A stretch of 64,000 bases of DNA, from the NCBI RefSeq assembly GCF_013415845.1, contig NZ_CP058907.1:3286001-3350000 (forward strand), in the 5' to 3' direction. Positions 17,376 to 26,703 of the stretch are shown here, in pieces; the stretch's first letter is position 1, and the number at the start of each line of letters is the position of its first letter. Source of the DNA: Rhodopseudomonas palustris. GTDB taxonomy: Bacteria; Pseudomonadota; Alphaproteobacteria; Rhizobiales; Xanthobacteraceae. The translations under genes were made by a program, and so were the position numbers. The notes beneath the pieces are model-generated. The model was given only the letters and a program-made list of their open reading frames with translations. It was not told the origin of the DNA and made no database searches.

Positions 17376-18377
17376 TTGCCAGCTCCCGAGCCCCTGATGA
17401 AAGCCGTCGTCGTCGACGACTATGCCGCGATCGATCAGGTCGCCTTGAAACAGATCGCGCGGCCGGCGGTGATGCCGGGATCGGTGCGGGTCCGGGTTCA
17501 GGCGGTCGGCATCGGCTTCGTCGACGGCCTTAAGGTGCAGGGCCGCTATCAGACCAAGGATCCGCTGCCGTTCATTCCCGGCACGGAATTCGCCGGCGTG
17601 ATCGACGCGGTCGGCGACGGCGTGGCCAACTACGCGGCCGGGCAGATGGTGATGGGGATGGCGCGCTCCGGTGCGCTCGCCGAATACATCGTGGTGCCGG
17701 CCGAGGCGGTGGCGCCGCTGCCCGACGGCGTCTCGCCGGAAGAAGGCGCCTCGTTCCGGGCCAACTACCTCACCGCGTATTACGCGCTGGCCGAGCGCGC
17801 CAAGCTGCAGCGGAACGAGATCCTACTGGTCCTCGGCGCCGCCGGCGGCGTCGGCACCGCCGCGATCCAGATCGGCAAGCTGCTTGGCGCCCGCGTCATC
17901 GCCGGCGCGTCGACCGCGCAGAAGCGCGACTTCGCGCTGAAACTCGGCGCCGACGCCGTGATCGACTACACCCAGCCGGACTGGCGCGACACCTTCAAGG
18001 CGCTGTCTGGCGGCCACGGCGCCGACGTGATCTTCGATCCGATCGGCGGGCCGGTCGCTGTCGAAGCGTTTCGCTCGATCGCCTGGAACGGCCGGCACAT
18101 CGTCGTGGGTTTTGCCGCTGGCGCCATCCCGGCCCTGCCGTTCAATCTGCCGCTACTCAAAGGCGGCAGCTTGCTCGGCGTCGACCTCGCCCAGCTGCCG
18201 CGGCGCGAACCGGATGTGCTGGCGCGCTGCACCGCGGAGCTGTCGCGGTTGCTCGCCAGCGGCGCGCTGAAGCCGGCGATCGTCTCGGCATTTGCGCTGG
18301 AGGATTTCCGCGCCGCGTTCACCGCCCTCGCCGGCCGCGACGCGCTCGGCAAGGTGGTGGTGCGGATCGCGCCGTAG
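17376..18377 (+). CDS. Quinone oxidoreductase-like MDR protein (zinc-independent)
   Basis: A 333-residue medium-chain dehydrogenase/reductase of the NADPH:quinone reductase group. The N-terminal GroES-like domain includes GIGFVDGLKVQGRYQ and FIPGTEFAGVIDAVG. The NADPH Rossmann motif is LGAAGGVGTAAIQIGK. The zinc-ligand cysteines of alcohol dehydrogenases are absent. AGAAGGA-like sequence (AGAAGGA at 17360-17366) lies about ten bases before a TTG at 17376; an in-frame ATG at 17397 is the alternative start. It probably reduces quinones or enones. Similar R. palustris genes are often annotated as alcohol dehydrogenase. Confidence 0.88.
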   Translation: MPAPEPLMKAVVVDDYAAIDQVALKQIARPAVMPGSVRVRVQAVGIGFVDGLKVQGRYQTKDPLPFIPGTEFAGVIDAVGDGVANYAAGQMVMGMARSGALAEYIVVPAEAVAPLPDGVSPEEGASFRANYLTAYYALAERAKLQRNEILLVLGAAGGVGTAAIQIGKLLGARVIAGASTAQKRDFALKLGADAVIDYTQPDWRDTFKALSGGHGADVIFDPIGGPVAVEAFRSIAWNGRHIVVGFAAGAIPALPFNLPLLKGGSLLGVDLAQLPRREPDVLARCTAELSRLLASGALKPAIVSAFALEDFRAAFTALAGRDALGKVVVRIAP

Positions 18378-18511
18378 CGGGCTTGGTCGATTGATTGCGA
18401 AGAGCCTGACAGAGCCGGGGCACGGCGAAGGATAAATAGCACCCTGCCCTACATGGTTCGAGACGGCGCTGCGCGCCGCCTCACCTTAAGGGTGTGCGTG
18501 TCGTGACGGGC

Positions 18512-18991
18512 TCAGGAAATCTTGCGATAGGTCACGTGCCCTGTGGCGAACGGCAGGCCGAGGCGGCCGGCCGATCCGCGGACGATGCAGGCGTTGGGCT
18601 CGATCAGATAGAACCAATCATCGAAGTTGAGCTTGGTTGAGCTACCATCCGGCTGCGGCGTATCGCGGGTGTAGCGCCAGTTGAACGCGCATCCAGCCTG
18701 ATCGCCTTCGGCAGCGTCATCGACGCGCGGTTCGGCACCGCTGTAGCGGCCGGGGCCAAGCTTGCGAATGGTCCATTTCAGGGTGTCGCGGTAGCCGTCG
18801 TCGAACCGATAGGTCTCGCTGAACGACACCGTCTGCGCCGCCGCATCCCAGCGGCCTTCGGCCTGGATCGTCGCGCGCTTCTGCAAGCCGCCGACGAGAC
18901 TTTCCAGCACGGCCCAGCCCTCGAGCCGACCGTTGAAGAACTGCTCGGGCAAGAACACCGGAACGGTGTCCTCGAAATCCTTGATCGACAT
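18512..18991 (-). CDS. DUF3833-family protein
   Basis: A 159-residue protein with the DUF3833 pattern: EQFFNGRLEGWAVLESLVGGLQKR near the N-terminus, WDAAAQTVSFSETYRFDDGYRDTLKWTIRKLGPGRYSG in the middle, and FNWRYT with KLNFDDWFYLIEPNACIVRGSAGRLG after it. It folds as a beta-rich lipocalin-like domain; its role is not known. GAGAGG lies just upstream of ATG 18991, which sets the start. The 134 bases upstream of its stop side (18378-18511) hold only a degenerate repeat (ATGGTTCGAGACGG). Confidence 0.78.
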   Translation of the reverse strand: MSIKDFEDTVPVFLPEQFFNGRLEGWAVLESLVGGLQKRATIQAEGRWDAAAQTVSFSETYRFDDGYRDTLKWTIRKLGPGRYSGAEPRVDDAAEGDQAGCAFNWRYTRDTPQPDGSSTKLNFDDWFYLIEPNACIVRGSAGRLGLPFATGHVTYRKIS

Positions 18992-19124
18992 CGGCCTCTC
19001 CATCAACGGGTGGGACAAACCCGTCCTGGTGACGCCGGTTCCTTCGGGAAGGCGCGACGGAAGCGCTGTGAGGCGATCTGCCGCGGTCAAGGCCGCTCCT
19101 TGACGGAGCGGCCTCCGCGCGTTG

Positions 19125-19421
19125 TTACCAGCCGCGATTGCCGAAGCTCAGACCGATACCCGGGCCGCCGCGATCACTATCACCCCGATAGCCGCGACGC
19201 TCGTAGCCGCGGCCGTAGCCTTCGCGATAGCCTCGTTGCACATAGCGCGGGCCGCCGCCACCGCTGCGCCAGCACCGGCCGGACTCGTTGCAGATCATAC
19301 GGACATGCTCGGCCGAGACCGGCGCGGTCGCACCGGCAGAGCCGGCCTGGATCGGGGCCGCAGCCGCGACCGTCGTGAGCAAAGCACCGGCGGCAACAGA
19401 TAGCAGAATGGTCTTGATCAT
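19125..19421 (-). CDS. Small secreted Gly/Arg-rich protein, 98 aa
   Basis: The protein starts MIKTILLSVAAGALLTTVAAAAP, a clean signal peptide. The mature part has two cysteines (ICNESGRCWRS) and then a low-complexity tail of Arg, Gly and Tyr (RGYREGYGRGYERRGYRGD). Such exported RG-rich proteins are common and uncharacterised in Bradyrhizobiaceae. A binding role at the cell surface is a guess. GGAGATC lies about six bases upstream of the ATG and supports the start. Confidence 0.78.
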   Translation of the reverse strand: MIKTILLSVAAGALLTTVAAAAPIQAGSAGATAPVSAEHVRMICNESGRCWRSGGGGPRYVQRGYREGYGRGYERRGYRGDSDRGGPGIGLSFGNRGW

Positions 19422-19746
19422 GATTGATCTCCAAGGTCGTCGTTGAACGGATGTTGGGCAATGAACGGATGTTCGAGGCCGGCTTCTGAGTGAACCGCGT
19501 GTCGGCGGTTGGACGTGGTGCGTGCTTCGACGGCGGCAAGTGTGGTTGAAGCCAAGCTTTGCTGTCGGAGCACGGCAGTCCTGTTGGAGGCGGACGGTTC
19601 AAACCGTCGTGCCAATCAGCAGAAGCCGGAGATGTGTGGAATTTCCGCACGCCTGTTACGTGCATCGAGCTAATCGCCGCAGCCCTCGAAGGTTCCTGAA
19701 AGGCGGGAATTTGCACCGGCGAGCGCAGCCGGAGCAAATCAAGCGA
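19422..19746. other. Intergenic stretch with short direct repeat
   Basis: This 325-base gap between two minus-strand genes holds TGAACGGATGTT twice (about 19444 and 19460), just upstream of the Gly/Arg-rich protein, and so possibly a control site for it. The rest shows no credible gene on either strand. Confidence 0.35.
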
Positions 19747-20319
19747 TCACTTCGGCGCGGGCGACGAGCCGACTGTCGGCGCGCCGGCCTTTGCCGGGCC
19801 GAGCTTCTGCGCCATCTCCAGATGATGCTTGAGTACGGGCAGCGTCTCCCCGGCCCATTGCTTCAGCGCGGGAAGATCGCCATTGCTGGCGTAGCTCTGA
19901 AACAGCGCCACCGCCTTCTGGTGCGCCTCCACCTGCTGGGCCGCATAGGTCGCGACAAAGTCGTCGCCGTTGCTGGCGCTCAGCTTGTCAAGCAGCGCCT
20001 GGTGCGGGGCATCGAGCTGGCTCGGCACATCGACCTTGAGACTGTCACGAACGATCAGGCGACGGACGTCGCCGGAGGTCTTGCCGTGGTCCTGCAGCAT
20101 CTGATTGGCGAATTGCTGCTGGGCTTCGTTGCCACGGGCGAGCGCGAGCCGTGCCGAGGCGGTCTCGAACAGATCCGAGATCGCCACCCGCTGAATGAAG
20201 CTCTCGGTCGCGGCGCTGAGCGGCGCCTGTGAGGTGGTGGTGGTCGACGATGCCGGCGTTTGGGCGATGGCCGGGCTGGCCAGGAGGATGCAGCTCAGCA
20301 ATACGAGGGCGCGCTTCAT
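19747..20319 (-). CDS. DUF4142-family exported protein
   Basis: A 190-residue protein with signal peptide MKRALVLLSCILLASPAIAQ and a helical ferritin-like DUF4142 domain: ESFIQRVAISDLFETASARLALAR, FANQMLQDHGKT, FVATYAAQQVEAHQKAVALFQSYA and LKHHLEMAQKL. Histidines within the helices (QDHGKT, EAHQKA, LKHHLE) recall a metal-binding four-helix bundle, but no function is established. The frame extends upstream to 20352. ATG 20319 is chosen because it begins the signal peptide, with GGAGAGATCG shortly before it. Confidence 0.85.
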   Translation of the reverse strand: MKRALVLLSCILLASPAIAQTPASSTTTTSQAPLSAATESFIQRVAISDLFETASARLALARGNEAQQQFANQMLQDHGKTSGDVRRLIVRDSLKVDVPSQLDAPHQALLDKLSASNGDDFVATYAAQQVEAHQKAVALFQSYASNGDLPALKQWAGETLPVLKHHLEMAQKLGPAKAGAPTVGSSPAPK

Positions 20320-20460
20320 GTCGATCTCTCCTGTGATCCGGTCCGGATGCAATTGCGAGAGGAAGGATCGACGATCCGTCCGCGCCGCGATGATCCGACC
20401 AAACCCGCGGATCGACCGTCCGTTCCTCCACAGCCGCAGGCGCGCGACGGCGACGGTGCG

Positions 20461-21114
20461 CTAACCGCCGTCCTGTGGCGGCGGCTTGACCGGGTCGCCC
20501 GCCTCATCGAGCTTCGCGACCGGCAGCCGCCAGCCGCGGCGGATCGCAGTGACGCGAAGCGCAAAGCAGGCCAGCAAGGCGGCCGCCGTGACCGGTGCGG
20601 CGGGGAGTTGCAGCATCTGCCCGACCACCACGATCGCCGCCGCGATCAGTGCCGCGACCGCATACAGCTCGGCGCGCAGCACGGTCGGGATCTCGGCGAG
20701 TAGCAGGTCGCGTGCCATGCCGCCGCCGATCCCGGTGACCACGCCGAGCGCGACCGCCGTCACTGGGCTGAGCCCATGCGCCAACGCCTTGCTGGCGCCG
20801 GTCACCGCAAACAGCGCCAGCCCGGCGGCGTCGAGCATCAGGATCGCGCTGCGCATCCGCACCACCACCGGCACTAGGTAGAACGTGACGAGGCCGGCCA
20901 GCAGTGACACCCCGAGATAGCGCCAGTCCGCCACCGCGACCGGCGGCACCGCACCGATCAGCACGTCGCGAGTGATGCCGCCGGCATTGCCGGCCGCGAA
21001 CGCCAGCACCAGCACGCCGAACAGATCGAGCCGCCGCCGCGCCCCGGCCACCGCGCCGCTGAGTGCGAACACGAAAGTTCCCGCCAGATCGAGAACGATC
21101 GGAAGCTTATCCAT
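20461..21114 (-). CDS. UPF0126/TRIC-type membrane channel protein
   Basis: A 217-residue inner-membrane protein with about seven helices and two internally similar glycine-rich halves: AAGNAGGITRDVLIG and VTGIGGGMARDLLLAE. These GG(I/M)xRD motifs are the hallmark of the UPF0126 (YicG) family, bacterial relatives of trimeric intracellular cation channels. The start at MDKLPIVLDLAGTFVFALSG places the first helix properly; the upstream in-frame segment is arginine-rich and was dropped. Ion selectivity cannot be read from sequence, though a cation (K+) channel is likely by homology. It is the first of several potassium-related genes in the window. Confidence 0.88.
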   Translation of the reverse strand: MDKLPIVLDLAGTFVFALSGAVAGARRRLDLFGVLVLAFAAGNAGGITRDVLIGAVPPVAVADWRYLGVSLLAGLVTFYLVPVVVRMRSAILMLDAAGLALFAVTGASKALAHGLSPVTAVALGVVTGIGGGMARDLLLAEIPTVLRAELYAVAALIAAAIVVVGQMLQLPAAPVTAAALLACFALRVTAIRRGWRLPVAKLDEAGDPVKPPPQDGG

Positions 21115-21246
21115 GATCTCTAGCTCTCCGCTCGCGGCAGGTCGTCGGACACTACCCGGCCGCACTTCCGCAGCGGCGCGACCTTAGCGCCAATCGGTTG
21201 ATGATTGATTCTGGAGCCGAGTCGCATTGCCATGCGTCATCCCCGG

Positions 21247-22125
21247 CTAGATCTTCTTCGCCCGCAGCAGTTTGGTGAGCACCGGATTGGGAAAGCGCCG
21301 CTCGATCGTCACCGCGTAGAAGGTCTCGACGATGCCGGCGAGCTGCTCGGCTTCGATCAGCCGGCCGTCGTCGAGCTCGTCCTTGACCACGATCGGCGGC
21401 AGCACGGCGAGGCCGAGATCTTCGCGCGCCAGCAGACGCATCATCGCCATGTCCTCGACCTCGGCGGCAATCTGCGGCCGGATCCCGAGCCGCGCCACCA
21501 GCGCGTCGAAGCCCATCCGGATGCTGCTGCCCGCGGTCGGCACGATCACCGGATGGCCGCGCAGCCGGTCTTCGAGACTTCCCTTCCGCCGCAGCCGGGC
21601 GCGGGTCCCGATCAGGCTGACCGAGCGCTCGGCCAGCCGGTGGACCACTAGGCGGTTGACGCTATCGCGCGCCGGGGCGTGGTTGATCAGCACCACATCG
21701 AGGCTCAGCGCCGCGAGCAGTTGCAGCAGCTCCGCCGCACTGCCCGAGCGCAGGATCAGTTCGACGTCGGGCCGGCCGAGCACCGGTCGCAGAAACGCCA
21801 TCTGGAAGTTGCGCGACAGCGTCGCCAGCGCCCCCACCCGCAGCGCCTGTCGCGCCACCCCGGTGTTGCGCAGCGTATCGATCAGCTCTTCACCGGTGGC
21901 GAAAATCGCGTCGGCATGATCGAGGGTGATGCGGCCGGCTTCGGTGAGATGCAGTTGCCGGCCCCGGCGCTCGAACAGCGCGTGGCCGATCCGCTCCTCG
22001 AGTTTGCGGATCTGCACCGACAGCGCCGACTGCGTCAGGTTCAGCCGCTGCGCCGTGCGGGTCAGATTGCCGTCATGCGCGACTGCCCAGAAGTAGCGCA
22101 GATGGTTGTAGTTGAGCGCGTTCAT
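21247..22125 (-). CDS. LysR-type transcriptional regulator, divergent from dabBA
   Basis: A 292-residue regulator. The N-terminal winged helix reads LNYNHLRYFWAVAHDGNLTRTAQRLNLTQSALSVQIRKLEE (residues 4-44), and a LysR substrate domain follows. It is transcribed away from dabB across a 109-base intergenic region. LysR regulators usually control such a divergent neighbour together with a small-molecule co-inducer. The shared region contains AT-rich dyad-like sequence around TTAGCGAACGTAAATGC (about 22135-22151), a possible binding site. By context it may act as a CbbR-like switch for inorganic-carbon uptake, which is an inference. The first residues (MNALNYNHL) resemble NhaR/AmpR-type members. 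Confidence 0.9.
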   Translation of the reverse strand: MNALNYNHLRYFWAVAHDGNLTRTAQRLNLTQSALSVQIRKLEERIGHALFERRGRQLHLTEAGRITLDHADAIFATGEELIDTLRNTGVARQALRVGALATLSRNFQMAFLRPVLGRPDVELILRSGSAAELLQLLAALSLDVVLINHAPARDSVNRLVVHRLAERSVSLIGTRARLRRKGSLEDRLRGHPVIVPTAGSSIRMGFDALVARLGIRPQIAAEVEDMAMMRLLAREDLGLAVLPPIVVKDELDDGRLIEAEQLAGIVETFYAVTIERRFPNPVLTKLLRAKKI

Positions 22126-22234
22126 CGTTCGATTTTAGCGAACGTAAATGCGAAAACAATGCATTTTCTTTGATCCGGCCGCGGGTCTATCCCGGCGACG
22201 AAACTCTTCATCGCCGCATCCGGAGAACAGCCTC

Positions 22235-23806
22235 GTGCCCCTTGATCTGCAGCCGCTCGCCGCACCGCTGCCCCTGCTGATCGCCGCCGCGCTCGCCTTT
22301 GCGCGAGCTGGTCGACGCCCGCCGCTGGTGCCAGCGCTGGCCGAGGCCGCGGCATTGCTGGCCTTCCTCATCACCGCCGGTGCGCTCGCGGTGCTGATCA
22401 TGGTCGGCCCCGCGACGAGCCCGCTGATCGGCCTTGCCGGCGTTGGCCTGTCGGCGCGGCTCGATGCAGTCAGCGCCCCCATGCTGCTCTTGGTCGGGTT
22501 CGTCGGCTGGATCGTGGTGCGCTACGCGCGGACGTATCTCGACGGCGAGGCGCACCAGGGCGCATTTCTTGGCTGGCTGTGCACGGCGATCGCCGCGGTG
22601 CTGCTGCTGGTGCAATCAGGCAACCTGGTGCAGCTCGCCGCGTGCTGGATCGCCACCAGCGAGTGTCTGCACCGGCTGCTGCTGTTCTATCCGAACCGCG
22701 CCACGGCGCAGCGGGCCGCACGCAAGAAGCGGCTATTCGCCAGCATCGGCGCGGCCGCGATGCTCGGCGGCGTGGCGCTGCTCGCGAACGCGTATCACAC
22801 CACGGATATTGCGACCATCAATGCCACCGCCCGAGCGGGCGATGCACCCGCCGCAGCGATGATCGCGACCGCACTGCTGGCCCTGGCGGCACTCCTGAAG
22901 TCGGCGCAATTCCCAACGCACGGCTGGCTCACCGAAGTGATGGAAGCGCCGACGCCGGTGTCGGCGCTGCTGCATGCCGGCGTGATCAATGCCGGCGGCT
23001 TCCTGCTGATCCGCTTCGCCGATCTGATGATGACGGTGCCCGGCGTGCTCGCGGTGCTGGCGATGGTCGGCGGCTTCACCGCGCTGTTCGGCGCACTGGT
23101 GATGCTGACCCAGCCGGCGGTGAAGACCTCGCTGGCATGGTCCACCGTGGCGCAGATGGGCTTCATGATGCTGGAATGCGGTCTGGCGCTGTTTCCGCTG
23201 GCGCTGCTGCACATCGTCGCCCACTCGCTTTACAAGGCGCACGCCTTCCTCGCCTCCGGCGGCGCGGTTGAACAGATCGTGGCGATCCGGCGGCCCGGCT
23301 CGATCGCGGTGCCGAGCGGCACGGCCGTGGCGCGGGCCTTCCTGGCGGCACTGGCGATCTACGTGGCGATCGGCGCCGGCTTCGGCTTGGTGCTCGGGTT
23401 CGATCACAAGCCGCCGCAGTCGCTAGCGCTCGGCGCCATCCTGGTGTTCGGCGTCGCATATCTGCTCGCGCAGGGGCTGGCCGACGCCGCGCCGCGGCTC
23501 TTGACCCGCCGCACCGCGATCTACTCCGCCGCGACCGCCGCCGGTTACTTCGCTCTGCAGACAACCGCCGAATGGCTGACCTCCGGCACACTGCCGCCGC
23601 CGCTCGCGCCCGGCCGGCTGGAATGGACGCTGATATCGCTGGCGGTGCTCAGCTTCGGCGGCATCGCCATCGCCCAGGCGCTGTTTCCGCTGTGGACCTC
23701 GCACCCGGCGACTGCAGGCCTGCGCGTCCACCTGTCGAACGGCCTCTACATCAACGCCGCCCTCGATCGCCTGCTGAGCGGCTGGTCCGCCCGCGCCACC
23801 TCGTGA
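22235..23806 (+). CDS. dabB: Proton-conducting membrane subunit of the DAB inorganic-carbon transporter
   Basis: A 523-residue membrane protein with about 13 helices, homologous to the NuoL/MrpA antiporter subunits. The proton-channel signature includes SAQFPTHGWLTEVMEAPTPVSALLHAGVINAGGF with its conserved Lys and Glu, and later HSLYKAHAFLASGG. It sits directly before dabA. DabB couples the membrane proton gradient to one-way CO2-to-bicarbonate conversion by DabA. The start is GTG 22235 (VPLDLQPLAAPLPLLIAAAL) with GGAG nine bases upstream. The longer in-frame ATG at 22148 would put a cysteine- and arginine-rich leader ahead of the first helix. Confidence 0.9.
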   Translation: MPLDLQPLAAPLPLLIAAALAFARAGRRPPLVPALAEAAALLAFLITAGALAVLIMVGPATSPLIGLAGVGLSARLDAVSAPMLLLVGFVGWIVVRYARTYLDGEAHQGAFLGWLCTAIAAVLLLVQSGNLVQLAACWIATSECLHRLLLFYPNRATAQRAARKKRLFASIGAAAMLGGVALLANAYHTTDIATINATARAGDAPAAAMIATALLALAALLKSAQFPTHGWLTEVMEAPTPVSALLHAGVINAGGFLLIRFADLMMTVPGVLAVLAMVGGFTALFGALVMLTQPAVKTSLAWSTVAQMGFMMLECGLALFPLALLHIVAHSLYKAHAFLASGGAVEQIVAIRRPGSIAVPSGTAVARAFLAALAIYVAIGAGFGLVLGFDHKPPQSLALGAILVFGVAYLLAQGLADAAPRLLTRRTAIYSAATAAGYFALQTTAEWLTSGTLPPPLAPGRLEWTLISLAVLSFGGIAIAQALFPLWTSHPATAGLRVHLSNGLYINAALDRLLSGWSARATS

Positions 23807-23827
23807 TCCGGCCGAAGGAGTCCGCCG

Positions 23828-26254
23828 ATGCTGATGACTAAGCCCCCCGTCCCGCAGCTCAACCTCACCGTCGTACGCGAGGCGGCCGAACGCGCCGCCC
23901 GCGCTATCCCGCCGCTGTGGCCGCTGGAATCGAGCGTCGCGGTCAACCCGTTCCTCGGTCAGATCGGCGAGCCGCTCGCGGTCGCGGCCGCACGGCTGCG
24001 CCGCGTCGCCGGCGCCGCAGTGACGATGCCACGCGCCTGGTACGCCGAGCGGATCGCCTCCGGCAAGCTTAGCGACGTCGACCTTGCCGCTGCAATCGAC
24101 GCCGCACCTCCGACCACACGTCCGCTGACGATCGCCGACCTAAAGCGGGCTGCGCAGATGGAAATCGCTCCGCCGCAGGCGCTGCCGACCGTCTCCGAGC
24201 TTGCGAGCGCCGTCTCGGGCCTCGATTGGACCGGCTTCGTCGCCGAGCGCATCAGCGCCTGGGCGAGTAGTTACTTCGATCGTGGCCAGGCGCTGTGGGC
24301 CGCACCGATGGGGCCGAACGCATATGCGGCCTGGCGGCTGACCGCCACTCACGACCTGACGCCGGAGATCTTCGGCCTCACCGGCTTTGCGGCGGACGTC
24401 GCTGCCGCTCCGGAATCGGCGGATGCGGCGCTGATCCGCGCCGTGGAGCAGCTTGGCCTGAGCGAAGCTGCATCGGAGAGCTACTTCCATCGCCTGCTGA
24501 TCAGTCTCGGCGGCTGGGCCCAGCTTGCACGCTACCGGCTGTGGCAGGCGGAGCTTGCCGGGAGCACCGATACCGCGGTGACCGATCTCATCGCCATCCG
24601 TGCAGTGTGGGATTCTACCCTGTTGCGCAAGTACCAGCCCCAGATCGCTGCGGAATGGACCGATGCGATCAATGGCTACGCGCAGCCGCTGCAGCCGACC
24701 GAAGACGATCACATCAACGCCATCCTGCAGGATGCGGTCGAACGCGCCGCGCAGCGGAAGCTTCAAACCGTGTTGGCGGCTTCAGCGCAGCCGAAGCTGG
24801 ATGGACGTCCGGCGCTGCAAATGGCGTTCTGCATCGATGTTCGCTCCGAGCCGTTCCGGCGCGCACTGGAAAGTCTCGATCCGCGCCTCCGCACGCTCGG
24901 CTTCGGCGGCTTCTTTGGCCTTCCGATCGCGCATCGGCGGTTCGCGTCCGACGTCGTCGAAGCCCGCCTGCCGGTGCTGTTGCCGCCGCGTGTCACCACC
25001 AGCTGCAGCGGACAAACGCACGCGCACGAGGCGAACGACCGCGCGAAGCGTGTCGCCGCGCGCGCCAAGCGCGCCTGGGGCCGCTTCAAGCTGGCAGCGA
25101 TCTCGTCCTTTGCCTTTGTCGAGTCGATGGGGCCGATCTATGTCGCCAAGCTGCTCAGCGACGGCCTGAGGTCCGGTACGCGCAAGACCAACGCTGACCC
25201 GGCGCCGCAGTTTGATCCGCCGCTCGCTCTCGGCGCTCGGGTCGATACGGCCGAGGCCGTTCTGAGAGCCATGTCGCTGACGGGTCCGTTCGCGCCGCTG
25301 GTTCTGATCGCCGGGCATGGTGCCAGCGTCGTCAACAATCCGCACGCCAGTGCGCTGCATTGTGGAGCCTGCGGCGGTTTCCCCGGCGACGTCAATGCGC
25401 GGCTGCTCGCCGGACTGCTCAACGACCCAGAGGTCCGTACAGCGCTGGCCGGTCGCGACATCGCGATCCCAGCCGATACGTTATTCGTCGGCGCACTGCA
25501 TGACACCACCACGGACGCAGTGACGCTGTATGATGCCGACCATCCCTCGCCGGCCCACGCTGCGGACCTCGCGCAGACGCGGGACTGGCTCGCCACCGCC
25601 GGGGCGCTGACGCGGAGCGAGCGGGCGTTGCGGCTGCCACGGGCGGCGACGGGCGGCGCGATTGCGCGGCGGGCGCGCGATTGGGCCGAGGTCCGCCCCG
25701 AATGGGCGCTCGCCGGCTGCCGGGCCTTCATCGCCGCGCCGCGGTCCCACACCAGCGGTCGTGACCTTCAGGGGCAAGCCTTCCTGCACGACTATGACTG
25801 GCGCAAGGATATTGATTTCTCGGTGCTCGAGCTGATCCTCACCGCGCCAGTGGTGGTCGCGAGCTGGATCAGCCTGCAGTACTACGGCTCCACCGTCGCG
25901 CCGGAAACGTTCGGCGCCGGCAACAAGCTGCTGCACAACGTCACCGGCGGGATCGGCGTGGTTGAAGGCAATGGCGGCCTGCTGCGCGCCGGCTTGCCGT
26001 GGCAGTCGGTGCACGATGGCGAACGCTTGGTCCACCAGCCGCTGCGACTGTCGGTGTTGATCGAGGCCCCGCATGAGGCGATCAGCACCATCCTCGATCG
26101 CCACCCGGAGGTGCGTGCGCTGTTCGACAACAGATGGCTGCACCTGTTCGCGCTCGACGATAACGGTCGGATGCACTGGCGCTACGTTGGCGACGGCGGT
26201 TGGGAGCGTGCCGACAATCCTCCCACCAACCAATGCGTCGCATCTCTCGAGTAG
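23828..26254 (+). CDS. dabA: DabA, zinc-dependent CO2-hydrating subunit (UPF0753/DUF2309)
   Basis: An 808-residue cytoplasmic or peripheral subunit of the DAB inorganic-carbon accumulation complex, a beta-carbonic-anhydrase-like catalyst run in one direction by proton flow through DabB. The predicted zinc site is intact: Cys335 and Asp337 in [13 protein letters not shown], His497 in IAGHGAS, and Cys512 in HCGACGG. Spacings equal those that I recall for Halothiobacillus DabA (2 and 15 residues). The N-terminus has the family motif [14 protein letters not shown]. It begins 21 bases after dabB with GAAGGAG upstream, a clear operon. It should serve CO2 fixation in this metabolically versatile organism. 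Confidence 0.95.
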   Translation: MLMTKPPVPQLNLTVVREAAERAARAIPPLWPLESSVAVNPFLGQIGEPLAVAAARLRRVAGAAVTMPRAWYAERIASGKLSDVDLAAAIDAAPPTTRPLTIADLKRAAQMEIAPPQALPTVSELASAVSGLDWTGFVAERISAWASSYFDRGQALWAAPMGPNAYAAWRLTATHDLTPEIFGLTGFAADVAAAPESADAALIRAVEQLGLSEAASESYFHRLLISLGGWAQLARYRLWQAELAGSTDTAVTDLIAIRAVWDSTLLRKYQPQIAAEWTDAINGYAQPLQPTEDDHINAILQDAVERAAQRKLQTVLAASAQPKLDGRPALQMAFCIDVRSEPFRRALESLDPRLRTLGFGGFFGLPIAHRRFASDVVEARLPVLLPPRVTTSCSGQTHAHEANDRAKRVAARAKRAWGRFKLAAISSFAFVESMGPIYVAKLLSDGLRSGTRKTNADPAPQFDPPLALGARVDTAEAVLRAMSLTGPFAPLVLIAGHGASVVNNPHASALHCGACGGFPGDVNARLLAGLLNDPEVRTALAGRDIAIPADTLFVGALHDTTTDAVTLYDADHPSPAHAADLAQTRDWLATAGALTRSERALRLPRAATGGAIARRARDWAEVRPEWALAGCRAFIAAPRSHTSGRDLQGQAFLHDYDWRKDIDFSVLELILTAPVVVASWISLQYYGSTVAPETFGAGNKLLHNVTGGIGVVEGNGGLLRAGLPWQSVHDGERLVHQPLRLSVLIEAPHEAISTILDRHPEVRALFDNRWLHLFALDDNGRMHWRYVGDGGWERADNPPTNQCVASLE

Positions 26255-26369
26255 ACCGCGTGTCATCTGCTCCGCACTGAAAGCCGGGCAGATCCACTTA
26301 TGCGGTACCTATGACGTGATGCCAGGTCTCGTCTCGCAATCCTACGGGGGAGGACCGAGATTTCCGTCG

Positions 26370-26414
26370 TCATCGAAGCCGCCGGTAGGCCCCTTCGGAC
26401 GACGGCTTCGATGA
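26370..26414. other. Hairpin between dabA and the next gene
   Basis: TCATCGAAGCCG (26370-26381) and CGGCTTCGATGA (26403-26414) are perfect 12-base arms with a 21-base loop, followed by ATAAAAAAC. It lies in the 185-base gap after dabA, 25 bases before the next ATG. It could be a processing or attenuation structure. The tail is A-rich rather than T-rich on the plus strand, so it is not a standard terminator in that direction. Confidence 0.5.
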
Positions 26415-26439
26415 ATAAAAAACACATAGGACCTCTCCC

Positions 26440-26700
26440 ATGCAAAACATCGAACCTCCCTCGTGTGGCGTTGAACAGAACATCGTGCTGATTGGCAAAG
26501 ACGGGCTGAATCGCTGGGTGGCCCGCGAGCAGAATGGACGCTTCGGCGGCCTGTTCGTGAGCCGCGCGCACGCCATCAAGTTCGCTCTGTCCGAACTGGG
26601 ACGGAGCCCTCATGCCATCATCGACATCTCCCAGCCCGCAATCCTCGACGTCTTCACGTCATCTCGAGCCGCATCGACCGCAGCCCAGCTCGCGGCCTGA
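26440..26700 (+). CDS. Small hypothetical protein (86 aa), related to 36978-37538
   Basis: A short soluble protein. Its core reads NIVLIGKDGLNRWVAREQNGRFGGLFVSRAHAIKFAL. The same layout (a few hydrophobic residues, Trp-(V/I), a glycine/charged turn, G-x-F-x-S/R-x-x-A-x-x-F-A) recurs in the 186-aa protein at 36978. I read both as one small domain family, perhaps like DUF2188-type strand-turn domains. The stop is three bases before the DHDPS-like start, so the two are probably co-transcribed. Function unknown; both copies flank carbon- or potassium-uptake genes. Confidence 0.65.
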   Translation: MQNIEPPSCGVEQNIVLIGKDGLNRWVAREQNGRFGGLFVSRAHAIKFALSELGRSPHAIIDISQPAILDVFTSSRAASTAAQLAA

Positions 26701-26703
26701 CCG

